A stretch of 64,000 nt of DNA from positions 114,862-178,861 of the forward strand of contig JAHLKC010000084.1 of the NCBI GenBank assembly GCA_025449115.1. The letters are read 5' to 3'. A program made the position numbers and the translations under genes. This stretch comes from Chytridium lagenaria. Taxonomy: Eukaryota > Chytridiomycota > Chytridiomycetes > Chytridiales > Chytridiaceae. This document shows positions 22,683 to 33,898 of the stretch, in pieces; the first letter of the stretch is position 1, and every line of letters starts with the position of its first letter. Under the pieces are notes generated by a model, which was given only the letters and a program-made list of their open reading frames with translations, did not search any database and was not told where the DNA came from.

Positions 22683-22833
22683 GCTTGACGTCAAAAAAAA
22701 CAAAACCCGAACCCGCCCTTTAAGTCAAGTCCGGCCTTTAGGGTAAACCATAAAATATCTAATAATAAAACAGAGGGATGCTACCTTATATAAAACTAGC
22801 GCTACTCCCCACATTTTTTCTCTTCCCATCAAC

Positions 22834-24237
22834 ATGACCACCCCAAAAACCATCGCAGTCACCGGTGGCTCCGGCTACATCGCCTCCCACATCATCCTCT
22901 CCTCCTCCAAAACCCTCTCTACACAATCACAACCACAGTCCGCACTCTCTCCAAAGGCGAATTCCTTCTATCCCTCCAAACGCAACGTTAGAGAGACTCA
23001 AGCTTGTAGAAGCTGATTTGATGAAACCCGATAGTTTTGATTTCACGGGATGCGATGTGGTGATGCATGTGGCGTCGCCTTTGCTTATTAATTCGAGGGA
23101 TCCGGAGAAAGATGTGGTTGAACCTGCTGTGAATGGGACGAGGCGGTGTTGAGGGCGGCGTTGAGGGATGGAGTGAAGACGGTTGTGGTGACGAGTTCGA
23201 TTGCGGAATAGTGGATGGTAAGAATGTTTTTTTTTGTTTCCTCATCCGCCTCCTTTCTCTCCCAGCCTTGCTATTATATGGTCATCCTCCAGTGAGAATC
23301 ATTTCTTTTCCCCATTCACCACCTTTTTTTTACCTTGATTAATATGTTCATCCTCCTAGTGTGATCATTTTTTTATCCTCCATCCACCTCCTTTCTTTCC
23401 CAACCTTGATATGATAAGTTCATCCTTCTAGCAAGATCATTTTATCCCCATCCACCTCCTTAATTCCCAACCTGGAAGCTTCATCCTCCTATAATCCTCT
23501 TACTTAGCATACAACTCCACATTGACTCACAACAACACCTCTCAAACTACCATCTTTTTCAATGCAGAACCATCCCCGGTAAACCCATCACCGAAGCCGA
23601 CTGGAACACCAAGTCCTCTCTAACCCGTAACCCCTACTACTACTCAAAAGTTCTCGCTGAAAAAGCTGCCTGGGAATTCGTCGAAACAAACCCAGCTGCT
23701 TCAAACTCGTCACCATCACCCCTCCATCGTCATTGTCTTCCTTAAGCCCCGCCGTCAGTGAATCCGTCGCATTCATCAAAAACGTGGCGACAGGAGAATT
23801 CCCAGTTCGCATGAATCTACTTTGGCCGCTCGTGAGTCCGCTTTCCCTTTGATCATGGTTTAACGTACAAAAAAAAAAAGGTGGACGTCCGTGATGTCGC
23901 ACGCGCCCATATCGCGGCTTTTGAAAACGTCGCATCGGAGGGTCGGTATATCGTTCACGCTGAAACTTGGAGAATGACTAAAGTCTGCGATGTGGTTAAA
24001 ACCGAGTACCCTGATCTCAACGTTCCCATGTCTTTAGCCTCTAACTGGTTCGTGTATCTTTTGTCATACACGATGGGGACGGGGGCTGGATCTTATGTGA
24101 GGACGAATTTGGGGGATGTGGGGTATGATTTTAAAACGGAAAAGATTAAAACGTTGGGAGTAGAGTTTATGGATGTGGAGATGTCGGTGAAGGTGAGTTG
24201 GTGTGGAGTTTTGACGTTTGAGACTTATGAATTTTAG
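22834..24237 (+). CDS. Extended short-chain dehydrogenase/reductase (dihydroflavonol reductase-like)
   Basis: Starts MTTPKTIAVTGGSGYIASHI, a Rossmann GxxGxxA nucleotide-binding motif. Then LVEADLMKPDSFDF, CDVVMHVASPL and a VNGT block. Intron 1 runs from about 23,218 to 23,565. Exon 2 has GKPITEADWN and NPYYYSKVLAEKAAWEF, with the catalytic Tyr-x3-Lys. A second intron ends at about 23,880 before VDVRDVARAHIAAFEN. The order is that of NAD(P)H-dependent DFR/cinnamoyl reductase-like enzymes, which reduce carbonyls in the cytosol; the substrate cannot be told. At least four indels break the frame (after IASHII, at GTRR/AVLRAAL, before intron 1, at NPAA/FKLVTIT), mostly in homopolymers. Either sequencing errors or a young pseudogene; I favour errors. 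Confidence 0.7.
23243..23515 (+). repeat. ~70-bp minisatellite in intron of the reductase gene
   Basis: Three to four imperfect head-to-tail units, each with a C/T-rich part (ccacctcctttctttccc), aaccttgat, and gttcatcctcctag...gatcatttt. The repeat makes this intron, about 340 nt, much longer than the others in the window. Confidence 0.7.
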
Positions 24238-24789
24238 GATACTGTGAGGATCTTATCAAGTGGGTCATATTGTTGTCAAGAAGCCGTGATGAGATGATTA
24301 GATTTATTTTATAGGAATTTGAAACCTTTTTTTTTTGTTATGGTCGTTGTTGACTACTTTTCTTAATAGATTCTTCTTATTAGACTGAATTTGTAAAATT
24401 ATCGAATCATTACAAAAGTATAGACTGACTTTTTAAAGGCGTGCGTGGTCGTGATATTCACATCCCATCTTGCATCCGACCTAAATGTTAAGACGTGCAC
24501 GTGTCAGCTTTAATACTGCATATTTTTAAATCAAAAGAGGAATGATCACTGTCGGCCCTGCGATGAACATGCAGCTGATTGATACTAGTGGCCGACCTCA
24601 TTTTCATCTTTTTTAGGGCGACATATACGTCATTAACGCAGGTGTCCTAAGGGGAACTCAACAAGAACAGAAATCTCGCCAAAAATATGTTTCCTGCACA
24701 CTCCAACTCGATACTACTGACACAAAAGTAGGTAAATTGTAACAGAGTTTAGAAATTCGAAGAGGTTGGCGAATCTGTGAGTCATTTTG
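24238..24789. other. Intergenic, no recognised gene
   Basis: AT-rich spacer between the reductase and the LRR remnant. No repeat, RNA gene or coding region was recognised. Confidence 0.45.
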
Positions 24790-25203
24790 TTCATGACGCA
24801 AGAAAACACTTCTAATGCGTTGAGTTCTCTTCTCACGGGCCGCGCCGGTGCTGAATCGACTGCAACGCCACTAGCCAATCAACGCACTTCCAACGACTGC
24901 GCAACATTTCTGGCATCCGGTTGACCTCCCTAGCCCCCAAGGCCGTCATCGTCATGGACCGCAACACATCTCCAACCGGCGCTTCAATCACCGCTCGCCG
25001 CATCGCAAACCCGACCTCCATGCGTTCTATAACAGGGCTCAATCTCTACCAACGACAATGACGGTGATTCAGGACGTTGTCGGTGTCTTTCAACTTTCAC
25101 AACGTGCCAGACGCGTTATCCACGACTACGATGAGATCGTCGTCTTCTCGCCGTCGTTTCATGATGGATGTTTATGGTGGTGTTGGCGCCTTTGCAGATG
25201 TAG
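24790..25203 (+). pseudogene. 3' remnant of an LRR-protein paralogue
   Basis: Contains a NQRTSNDCATFLASG segment (about 24,870-24,920) that matches the ITQRTPDECAKFLASG end of the intact LRR gene downstream. It ends in gcgcctttgcagatgtag, parallel to that gene's gcgccgttgcagatgtag (APLQM-stop). Frames do not connect and no LRR exon precedes it, so this is a truncated, decayed copy of the last two exons. Confidence 0.6.
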
Positions 25204-25774
25204 CGGTTATAGGAGGAAAATGCGTTTTTTTTTTTTCATTCAAGTTTAGATAGGATGAATCTTTTCTTTCCTTTTTTTTATTGTTTCTCGGTCCACTTTT
25301 ATTTATTCACAAGTTTGCTTTTTTTTGCATGAATTTAGCATTGATGCCCATCAAGCTGATTTTCAAGTAATCAGCAATCGACAAATAGATATTATTCTAT
25401 TAAAAATCGAACCTGGGCTGCTTCTTTTTTTTCGTTTTTGTAAGTAAATAATAATTAGGGAAAAGTTGCCGTCAAGACAGTGTCTAATACGATCTACCCA
25501 GTAGCGCCATAATATGTCGGGTATCAAGGCATGACAAGGGCTAAGCTGGGCTATCAGAGTTGAAAGGACATTAATATTTCACGTGACATAAGATTTTAAA
25601 CGGGTCAAGTAATTGTTTTACAAGACTGCGGCATTTCCCTTTCGCGCTGAAGTTTATCTCAACAACAGGCTTTCAGACTGCAACATTCAGGTTCGACTTC
25701 TAAAGTCAGTTCAGGATAAATAAAGGACAGAGACACCTTCCCTCCCCACCACCACCCTTACTTCACCAACCAGG
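25204..25774. other. Intergenic spacer and promoter of the LRR gene
   Basis: T-rich tracts (25,220-25,430) and no recognised gene. A TATA-like gataaataaagg lies at about 25,715, some 60 bp before the LRR start codon. Confidence 0.4.
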
Positions 25775-27512
25775 ATGACTACCAACAACCAAGACTGCCT
25801 CATCGTCTCTCAAGCTTTCCCATCTCTAAACCTCAACGGCACAGGATGCTGCACAGGTGGAGTCAACCTTGGTATAATATGCAACACCGAGAACCGTATA
25901 ACTGTTCTGTAAGTTTTTCCTATCGGCATGTCCATCAGCTAAGACCCCATGCAGCCAAACCAATGGTGTCTCACTCCCAGGCTCCTTCCCAGTGGTGTTG
26001 ACAAACCTGACGGAACTAGTGAACCTGTAAGCTTCTTTTTTTTTTTTCACATTCTCTTTTTGTTAATATGGGGGTTAGCGCTATGGATGGGTGTCAGATT
26101 GGTGGACCGATTCCGAAAGAAATTGGAAAGATGACGAAACTTGTGTCTTTGTAAGTTATAATTCTGATGTTTAAAAAAAAAAAAGGGCGCTGAATGTTTA
26201 CTTTGATTTTTGTAGGAGGATGAGCGGAAACAGGTTAATTTTAATCCTGGGGTTTTTAAGATGTTAACCATTCGCCTTAGTATTTCTGGATCGATTCCTG
26301 AAGAAATTGGAAATTTGGCGAATCTGAAGACGATGTGAGTTTCATACCTATTTCGTTCATTCTCGCTGTACACGAATTTAATCGCATTTATGTAGGTACA
26401 TTAATAACAACAAGGTATAGTTTACTCTGGCGATACTTGATAAGTTTTATTTGCCTCGCGTTAAACTAATGAGATGAAATAAATAGCTTACTGGGCCCCT
26501 TCCATCAACTTTTGGGAACCTTAAGCTTCTAGAAGAACTGTACGTTGTATATGTTATTACGTGTTTTTTGACTCGTCATAATCTCACTCTGTGTTTCAGT
26601 AATTTATCCGAAAACAGGATCAGCAATGAATTAACCCCCTTCAGTCGGAGATATGGTTGGAATGAGAAACTTGTACGTTCCCTTTACTCTTATCACCGAG
26701 CTTTTTTTAAAAAATCATTCATAGTTACTTGTCCAACAACATGCTTACAGGTGGAATCCCGGCTGGATTCGGGAATTTGAAGAAAATGTATAACTTGTAA
26801 GTGATCATCCCCGTCTCTTAAGCACTAAGGACATTAGGGATCTTTCTGGGAACCTCCTAACCGGGCGTCTTCCCAAAGAACTTGCAAACGCAGAATCCAT
26901 GATCCAACTGTAAGCCCACATCCCATATATACCCCCTAACTAATTTAATCAAACAGGAATGTTCGTAACAATCGTCTTTACGGGGATTTCCCATCCGAGA
27001 TCTCGACAAAAAAAGACTTTTATTTCTTGTAAGTGTGGAGTATTTGTAGTCAACGGTTTTCACTAACGTTGAATTGGTGGTAGACGTATTGAGAATAATT
27101 ACTTTACCGGCGAACTCCCGGCAGCCGTGTCACGCCTCATCGAGAAAGAGTAAGCCTCTACCTTTTAAATCCCCGCAAACCCTCACAATGCGTCTACAGC
27201 ATTTCTCAAACTGCTTCTCGACCGAAAACATTGCCAACGCCACCGCCTACAAAGAGTAAGACAGCTCTCCGTAATTTAATTTTAACTCTCCCCCCTTCCC
27301 GGCCCCTTTTCCCTGCATTCCAGCATCACGCAACGCACACCTGATGAATGCGCAAAGTTTTTAGCGTCAGGAATACTGTGTCAACGACGATGCCTGTGAC
27401 GCTTGTTGCCACGACCACCACGACGGCGACGCCAAAGTCTGCGAGTTTGGGTCGTCGATTTGCTTTATGGATGTTGGTCGTGCCATTGTTGTTGGCGCCG
27501 TTGCAGATGTAG
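25775..27512 (+). CDS. Plant-type leucine-rich repeat surface protein
   Basis: Starts MTTNNQDCLIVSQAFPSLNL followed by CC...GIICN, a cap resembling LRR N-terminal domains. Then come about nine repeats of the plant-type consensus LxxNxLxGxIPxxxGNL: LLPSGVDKPDGTSEPV-region, GGPIPKEIGKMTKLV, SGSIPEEIGNLANLKT, LGNLKLLEEL, MLTGGIPAGFGNLKKM, LLTGRLPKELANAESM, RLYGDFPSEIS, YFTGELPAAVS. A ~50-70-nt intron separates nearly every repeat at the same phase. The C-terminus has TPDECAKFLASG and ends in a hydrophobic segment (LWMLVVPLLLAPLQM), a possible membrane or GPI-type anchor. The stop is at 27,510-27,512. One or two indels occur (LGPFHQL/LLGTL and after FLASG). A cell-surface binding role is inferred; no kinase is attached. 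No clear signal peptide is seen. Confidence 0.75.
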
Positions 27513-28350
27513 AGTGTTTCAGCTTTCTTTTAAAAGTTTTGTGTAGACCACTTCCTCATTCTTTTCTTTCTTTTTTTTCCGGTTCTTTTGGGCGGGTGTT
27601 GTGACGAGTGTTTGGACTTCATACTTTTGAATATTTCTATGATAAAAAAATTTGGGTTTCGTTGTATAATATGTATTTTGAAGGAATAACTATTAATATT
27701 GACACCTTAACAAAAACATTTATCGCTCAGTCTATGTTAAGATTTCAATGGGACCACAACTTAAAGAAGAGCGGCTTTATATGTTTCGGATTGGCCACGC
27801 TCAGTGATTCACGGTAGTCAGTTCTCACTCCCACCATCAAACGCCTTAACCCACCAGTCTACCCACTCCTGGCAAAGTGTTTCAAAAGAGGGTTCACCTA
27901 TCCCCATGCAGCTTTCAGCAATGCCTACATCCGACCAACGAGTCTATATACTTTTATTTTTCGTTACGGCCCGCCTCGGGGTTATGGAAGGTGAGCGCAA
28001 AGAGGCTTCATTCGTCGGCGGTTTATTGAAAACAATCTTGATGGCTCACGTCATGTATAGAGAAGAGCGGTGCGATTAAGAAAAGTAGAGGTATGTTGTT
28101 GTTGTCTTACACTAGCGTTGAGCGCGTTGGTTGTTTTTGATACTGTTTTTGGCGATTGTGAATTGTATATATTAATAAGATGAGCCGACAAGCCTTCCCT
28201 CAAAAAAAATTATTAATGATTGTCAAAAGGATTGAGGCTGAAAGGCTTGGCCCGTCAAAATCAAGAGTCAGACCCGTCCCCATCGTCAACCATTTGTTGC
28301 GCATCCTCCCACCATCATCACCACCATCATCCAGCTCTCACCTCAAGATC
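27513..28350. other. Intergenic; unsupported small open frames
   Basis: An open frame at 27,804-28,079 (91 codons) matches nothing recognised and is probably chance. An in-frame ATG at 28,180 could extend the next gene by 57 residues. Confidence 0.4.
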
Positions 28351-29675
28351 ATGTCCACAAGTGACCTCACCCCCCTCCGTGAAAACTCGACATCGAGCAA
28401 TGTCACCGACCCACTCCATCATGTTGACACATTAGGAACACCATCACACCTTCAAAGCCCCGTTCTTTCCATCAAAACTGCCAGTTTACACGAACACACA
28501 CCGTTGACGTTCATACCAGAGGATGAAACGATGGATTCCACTGCTTCGATGAAACCATCTTGCATAACTCCTATCCTCGATAAACCCTCTTTCGTTAGAT
28601 TCAACAGCATGCGTCCACCATCATCAACACCAAGGACCATGAAATCCATGTTAAAAGATGGTAAACCGGCTTTTTGTCTTCTACAAATTATTAATGATGT
28701 ATAAGCCCCTCCCCGCCGTAAACGTCTCATCCTTATCCTCCTCCTCACTTTTGTCCTCATCACCATCATCTTTGTCATTGTCCTCGTCATCGCTTTAACA
28801 AGACTGAATCAACGGTCGACGAATACAATTACGACGATGTATGTGACACCGACAGGGGTGGCGACTACGATGACGACGACGACGACGACGATGAAGACTG
28901 AACCTACGAGGACGGTGATTATGTTTCGATCGTCCGAGGATCCGAGGTTTGCTTGGGGACGCGGAATGGGAGGGGATGTGGGATGGAGACGTGTGAAGGA
29001 GCGGGGAGATTTTACATAATGGATGGTAATGAAAATGCGTTTTATGTCTTTTCATCCTTTCTTTCGATCTTAGTTTTAAACTATCTCGGTCATAACCTTT
29101 CTTAATCTTTTGCCGTATCCTTTCTTTCTTTTTTCTTTTTTTGTTACAGACCTCAAACATTCCCGTACATCCTTGAACCTCCGCCCTATCACCCCCCAAG
29201 GTTCTATCATAGCCTTTCATCAACCCTCATCCAACCAGCCTCTATGTCTCGACGTCCACGTAAGTCCGTCCCAGATTTATCCACCTTCCTCTCTAAACAC
29301 CTCTAATTTTCTCATGTAGATCACGGAACCCACAACAGCCATGACTCTGATCCTAGTTCCATGCCCCTCTCAAAATCTTCGTTTTCGGGAGGCGTTTTTG
29401 GAAGCAACAACGGAGGAAGGGTGTTGGAGGTATACACCGAGGGATGCGGGGTTTACGGAGTGTGGATTGGAGGGGAGGGGACATGGAGATGGTTGTCGAA
29501 GATGCGATGACGATGACGACGACTCGGGGAGTGAGACGACATCTGTTGGGGTGCGACGAGTGTTTTAGAGGTTTTGATGGAAGATGAGGATATGCCAGAG
29601 CCTACAGAGGGTCCTGCTGAAGATGATGATGAGTTTTTGATGACAGAGATGCCTGTTCCGACGGATGGGGAATGA
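28351..29675 (+). CDS. Type II membrane protein with ricin-B-like ectodomain (no kinase)
   Basis: N-terminal ~110 residues are Ser/Thr/Pro-rich and cytosolic (MSTSDLTPLRENSTSS). A run of basic residues (RRKR) precedes one long hydrophobic span (LILILLLTFVLITIIFVIVL, about 28,728-28,797), so the C-terminus should be outside. The ectodomain has a Thr-rich stalk, CLGTRNGRGCGMETC, an intron (about 29,026-29,150), then QPLCLDVH, a short intron, and TTAMTLILVPCPSQN. This CLDV...L...C...Q spacing resembles one lobe of a ricin-B beta-trefoil. The tail is acidic (EDEDMPEPTEGPAEDDDEF). A frame change is needed after GKPAF (about 28,670) and near 29,440. Topology and ectodomain recall the kinase-lectin family at 39-51 kb. 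Sugar binding is inferred. Confidence 0.5.
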
Positions 29676-30850
29676 TCACAGTTTCAACAGGTTGATCAAG
29701 TAGAAATGTTGAGGTGATGAGATTAAATGGTGATGGTAATTTTCTAACTAAAACGTGTTTATATAATATATTTTATTCATTTTTTTGCTGTTATTTTTTG
29801 TTTTTTTTGTTATTCCAAACTAAAGAAAATAAACTGACGAAGGACTCTGGCAGAGAGAAGTGAAATATTATAGTACTGCCAGTCGCCATGATTATACGGC
29901 TGCCCTCACTTGTTATGAAACCCGTGTCAATGCGGTCCTCTAGACACTAAGGTTATGGTAATCGAGAATTCGCGCATGTTGTGGACTACTGACTCAAACG
30001 CATATCTGATTAATAAATTGCGATAGGCACAAAGCCTATGTCCCGCGTCCGTACAGTCGCTATAGCCATAGGCCGTCTTATGGTGAAATGAGCATATTTA
30101 TAAATTATAGGTGTATTTAGACGTGATTATCTAAGCTCGACGTTCTCGAAGTTAATATGAGCTTGATCATTAATCTTAAAGAAAGGGAGTCTTTGATGAA
30201 AATCATGGGCAGGGAGATTTTCAAATTCAAGATTATCTGGGTATAGACAACCATTTCTACAAGAACCATCGTTCTCACACATTGCTGTCGGCCCTGAAAT
30301 CCCATAAGTTCCTTTCGAGTGTCTAATGTTCCTTCAGCTCCCCGTGAACTAACAGCTGGACACAACTCGCTTACAAAGGAAAATGCGTCAGACAAGCGCA
30401 AGCTGAGCTGAGAAACTGCCATAAAAAAATACCAACTTTCACTTTAGGAGGATGATTAATATTTTCCCTGCTTTTAACACAGACGAGAGGGCAGATGCGT
30501 GATAGTGAGGAGGACGATTAAAACCAACCTGATATGCATCGAAAAAATCTTTTTAATAAAATATATGCAAGTGCTACAGTCATCGGCAAACCCCCCTCAA
30601 AACAACGGAGGAGATAGAGGAGTTTAAATGCTGTGCAAAGACACAAGATCTATGGTGATCGAAAACACCCCAGTCAGAACAAGATAAAAAAATGAGTTAT
30701 AAAATGCTAGGGAAAGTGTGTAAGAAAGAGATTTAAGCCGAGATGATAAAAAAGCAGATAAGAAAGGGCTTTCGAACAGAAACGAAGAGAGAATTAGGGG
30801 ACAAGCATTGGTTTCCAGTACAAATTAAATAAAAAAGTGCTTCACCCATT
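29676..30850. other. Intergenic; no recognised gene
   Basis: A minus-strand open frame at 30,117-30,422 (101 codons) has no recognised motif and is doubtful. The rest is AT-rich with nothing identifiable. Confidence 0.45.
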
Positions 30851-31768
30851 TCAATGACAAGAACGACAGTGATTCCTCAACGCGAGCCCATTTACAAAAA
30901 CCTTTCCACAGCATGTCCAGACAATATGTTGACTTGTATTTCGTAGATGGTCTTGTAAAGCCCGCGCATGGCAGAAGACGCGAGCACACGATCTATCTGG
31001 GCACGTCTTTGTTTTAAACCACTGTGGTTGTTGACGATGCCCGTCATACACTGACAGTTCAACGGTTTCTTGCGGTTCGTTAAACTCCAAATCCTCGTCA
31101 GATTCAACGGATTCCTCTTGTGAGGACGAATCGCTGTCCTCGTAAGAACCGTTTGAGTCAAGCCCATCTTCGTCATCCTCATCATAGTCAAATTCCTCTT
31201 CTTCGTCTTCATCCTCATCCACCCAAGCGTCTTCATCGTCGTCGCCGTCGCCGTCTTCCGAGCCTTCGTAACTTGGAGTTTGGCCATATTGGCCATGCCC
31301 TTCCGCTTGCATAACGGCTTGTAGATTAAGCTGAAGATTATACATCTGAGCACGAGCATGCTCGAATGGGCCGGGAGCAGATGCAAGAAGTGTTGTGCGA
31401 TATGAAGGATCGTCAATGAAGAGTTCTCGGCATGAAGGGCATGTGGGTGAAGTTATGACCCATTTTAAGATGCACATCATGTGATAACTCTTTTTACAAC
31501 ATTCTGTCCTAATGTTGACGTTATCTTCAAAGCAAATAACGCATGTTGCTGGGGCATTACTGTCGGTGGATGATGGCTGTTGAGGTGGTAACCATGCATT
31601 CCGTGGTCCATTTGGGTGGTGTGACTGACTGTTTGTACTTGCAATGTTGGAGTTGCCGGATGTAGATCCTTGCGATTCCGAAGAGGTCCACGACGAAGTT
31701 GGAGCTGGTGGTTTCGGATGGAATCGGCGGTTTTGGAGGCAGTCGCAGTTTGAGTCATGTCCGTTCAT
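30851..31768 (-). CDS. RING-type zinc finger protein with acidic region and two C-terminal zinc-finger-like motifs
   Basis: Intact 305-residue single exon. A RING-like domain occupies residues 76-113: C76-x2-C79, C90/C91, H96-x2-C99, C110-x2-C113. The His usually found after the third Cys is not obvious (CCKKSYHMMC), so it is a variant. Residues about 165-240 are a long Asp/Glu/Ser tract. The C-terminus has CPDRSCARVFCHARALQDHL and WTCCGKVFVNGLALRNHC, two C2H2-like fingers that end the protein. A ubiquitin ligase acting on nucleic-acid-associated or other targets is plausible from the domain types. No membrane span. It lies tail-to-tail with nothing on its 3' side and about 110 bp from the 3' end of the MATE gene. 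Confidence 0.8.
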   Translation of the reverse strand: MNGHDSNCDCLQNRRFHPKPPAPTSSWTSSESQGSTSGNSNIASTNSQSHHPNGPRNAWLPPQQPSSTDSNAPATCVICFEDNVNIRTECCKKSYHMMCILKWVITSPTCPSCRELFIDDPSYRTTLLASAPGPFEHARAQMYNLQLNLQAVMQAEGHGQYGQTPSYEGSEDGDGDDDEDAWVDEDEDEEEEFDYDEDDEDGLDSNGSYEDSDSSSQEESVESDEDLEFNEPQETVELSVYDGHRQQPQWFKTKTCPDRSCARVFCHARALQDHLRNTSQHIVWTCCGKVFVNGLALRNHCRSCH

Positions 31769-31875
31769 TTATAATTCTTTTGTCAAAAAACTGCAATCAA
31801 AATTTATTCAAACTGCATATTTATAGTGCTTGTCACATCCCTTCATCTGGTATACAATAACAACCACCTCCTAGT

Positions 31876-33898
31876 CTAAACATTTTCCGGAGTCCTTGAC
31901 CCGCTCTCGTCATGGTCTAGAAGTGGCTTCGAAAAAACCAAATCGTGTGCCCTTTGCGACTCCAAATTCCAATCGGTGCGGAAAATGATAACGATCTGGA
32001 TAGCGCTGACCATAATAAGGCCAACAGTGAGTCCAAGCCAGAGTCCAAAAAGACCGAGTTTTAAAGGAAAGCACGCTAGAATACAAAATTAGAATATGTT
32101 AATATTTAAAAAGCTACCATAAAATCCAAACGGTAGACCGATAAAATAATACGCTAGAATATTCAGATATGCGCCTATCTCCTGGCGTCCGATTCCCCTA
32201 AGAACACCGCCGCTGATTGCTCCTGAAGCATCCGAAATTTGAAATACTTGCATATCTTTAGCTTAAAAGTATAAAGGGGTGCGAACGTACCTGCCGCTAA
32301 CGGCAATATCTCCGCCACGATTTTAACAACCGTGACGTCTTCCGTCCATAACAGCCCCCAGCTATCCTTAATCGCAAACAGCACCAAAGAGTTCACGAGA
32401 GCTAGGCATTGCCCTATGGCTAAGGCTCCAAACGCCGACGCTCGCGCCCGATTGGGACATTCCGCACCCAAAGCATTTCCAATCCTCGCTGTAGCAGCAA
32501 TTGAAAACCCGAGGGGAATCATGTACGTTAACCCACATGTGTTTAGAACAATAGTTTGAGCAGCGAGGTAACTTTCACCGAGTAGGCCACTTCCAAGTGC
32601 AACTATTTCAAAAGCCCACCACTCAGACGCAAGCATGGCAATTCCTGGCGCACCCAGCGAAGTAAATTGCCACAATTTCTGTGAACTAAGTAATTTAATG
32701 GATGGCATCAAATGGGTATGTACCAGAAAAGCTCTCTAGACTCTATACCACCCCAGCAATCGCCTCCGCGTACAAAAAGGACGTAGAGAATCATTAAAAT
32801 CGCAAGAATCCAGTACGAACAGGAAATTGCGATCGGAGCGCCAAGAACTCCTATATTCCAACTGGACCAAACTAAGATAATATGAGATTTTAAAAAATAA
32901 AACATTTAAGTAATAAGGCTCACCAAGAATATACTGGAGGATAATGTTGATAGGCGAGACCACTAATATGATTACCATACTTGCAGACATAATTCCCTGG
33001 CTTTGTAGGAACCTTTTTACAGCCTCAGAGACGAAGTATGGGAACAAGCCTGGAATCATGCACAACGCAAATTTCCCTGACAACGATGCAATCTCCGGGC
33101 TTTGTCCCGCAAAAAACCAGTATGCTCTCAGTAAAACACCATAGCACAGTAATAGGGACGCAAAGAAGAGCTAGAATAAGAATTCCGCGTTGGAGGTGTC
33201 TCCCAAGCTCCTTCTTTTCGAGATTGCCTTTCAAAGCTTCACCATAGGCTTGAGAACAGAGGGTATCCAAAGCTGATGCCATTCTTTTTTTTAAATAACA
33301 TGTAAGAGAAATAACGGCATGTTAACTAAGGCAGTCTTACCCAATACCAATGGAAAATCCAGTTACGTTGCAGAATAGGGTGCAGAGAGCCATGGCTGCA
33401 AGAGCTTGAGTTGAATGGCGTCCCAAGAAAAAAAACCGCGGCAATGAAGATACTGTTCCGTAAAATGTATCCTGCGGAGACGGCAAAGACAACGGAATCA
33501 AGGATTTGGCCTTTGTGACTATATTTTTAGCTTATCTTGGATGACGCAAATATAACCAAAATGAACGAAATGGCGAAAAAGAGATAAGAGAAAGAAAGGA
33601 CGCGAGAGAATACTGTAGGCGCAGCTAGATATCTAACCTCAGAAAAGACATCGGAAAGCCTTAATACATCGTCTAAATCTGTATAGAAGAAAGCATCTAG
33701 GTCATCGGTGACCTCACAGGTGCTATTTCTTGCACCAGCGACAGCAGTCAGGAGTGACGACGTAGACGTATTGGATGGCAAAGAGGCTTCCCTCTCCTGT
33801 CGCAACAGCGCGTCCACTTGGCTTTTTTCATTATTCCGCAACAACGGAGTTGTCTCAGAGGCACATGTGGTTGAGGCATCTTGCTGTGGCTGGTGCAT
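31876..33898 (-). CDS. MATE-family multidrug/toxin extrusion transporter
   Basis: N-terminal ~95 cytosolic residues, including TTPLLRN, a motif frequent near the start of eukaryotic MATE proteins. Then multiple membrane segments with family blocks MASALDTLCSQAYG, FVSEAVKRFLQSQGIM, SEWWAFEIVALGSGLLG, ARIGNALGAECPNRA and SGGVLRGIGRQEIGAYLNIL. It ends SGSRTPENV. Several introns: one near 32,883-32,929, a very short one of 38 nt (GTACATACCC...TTACTTAG) joining SRELF to CSQKLWQF, one splitting LPLAA/VFQIS, one near 32,078-32,117. One frame break at a T run (LVFF/AGQSPE, about 33,108) is a likely sequencing error. MATE proteins export organic cations by H+ or Na+ antiport at the plasma or vacuolar membrane. 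Confidence 0.88.
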
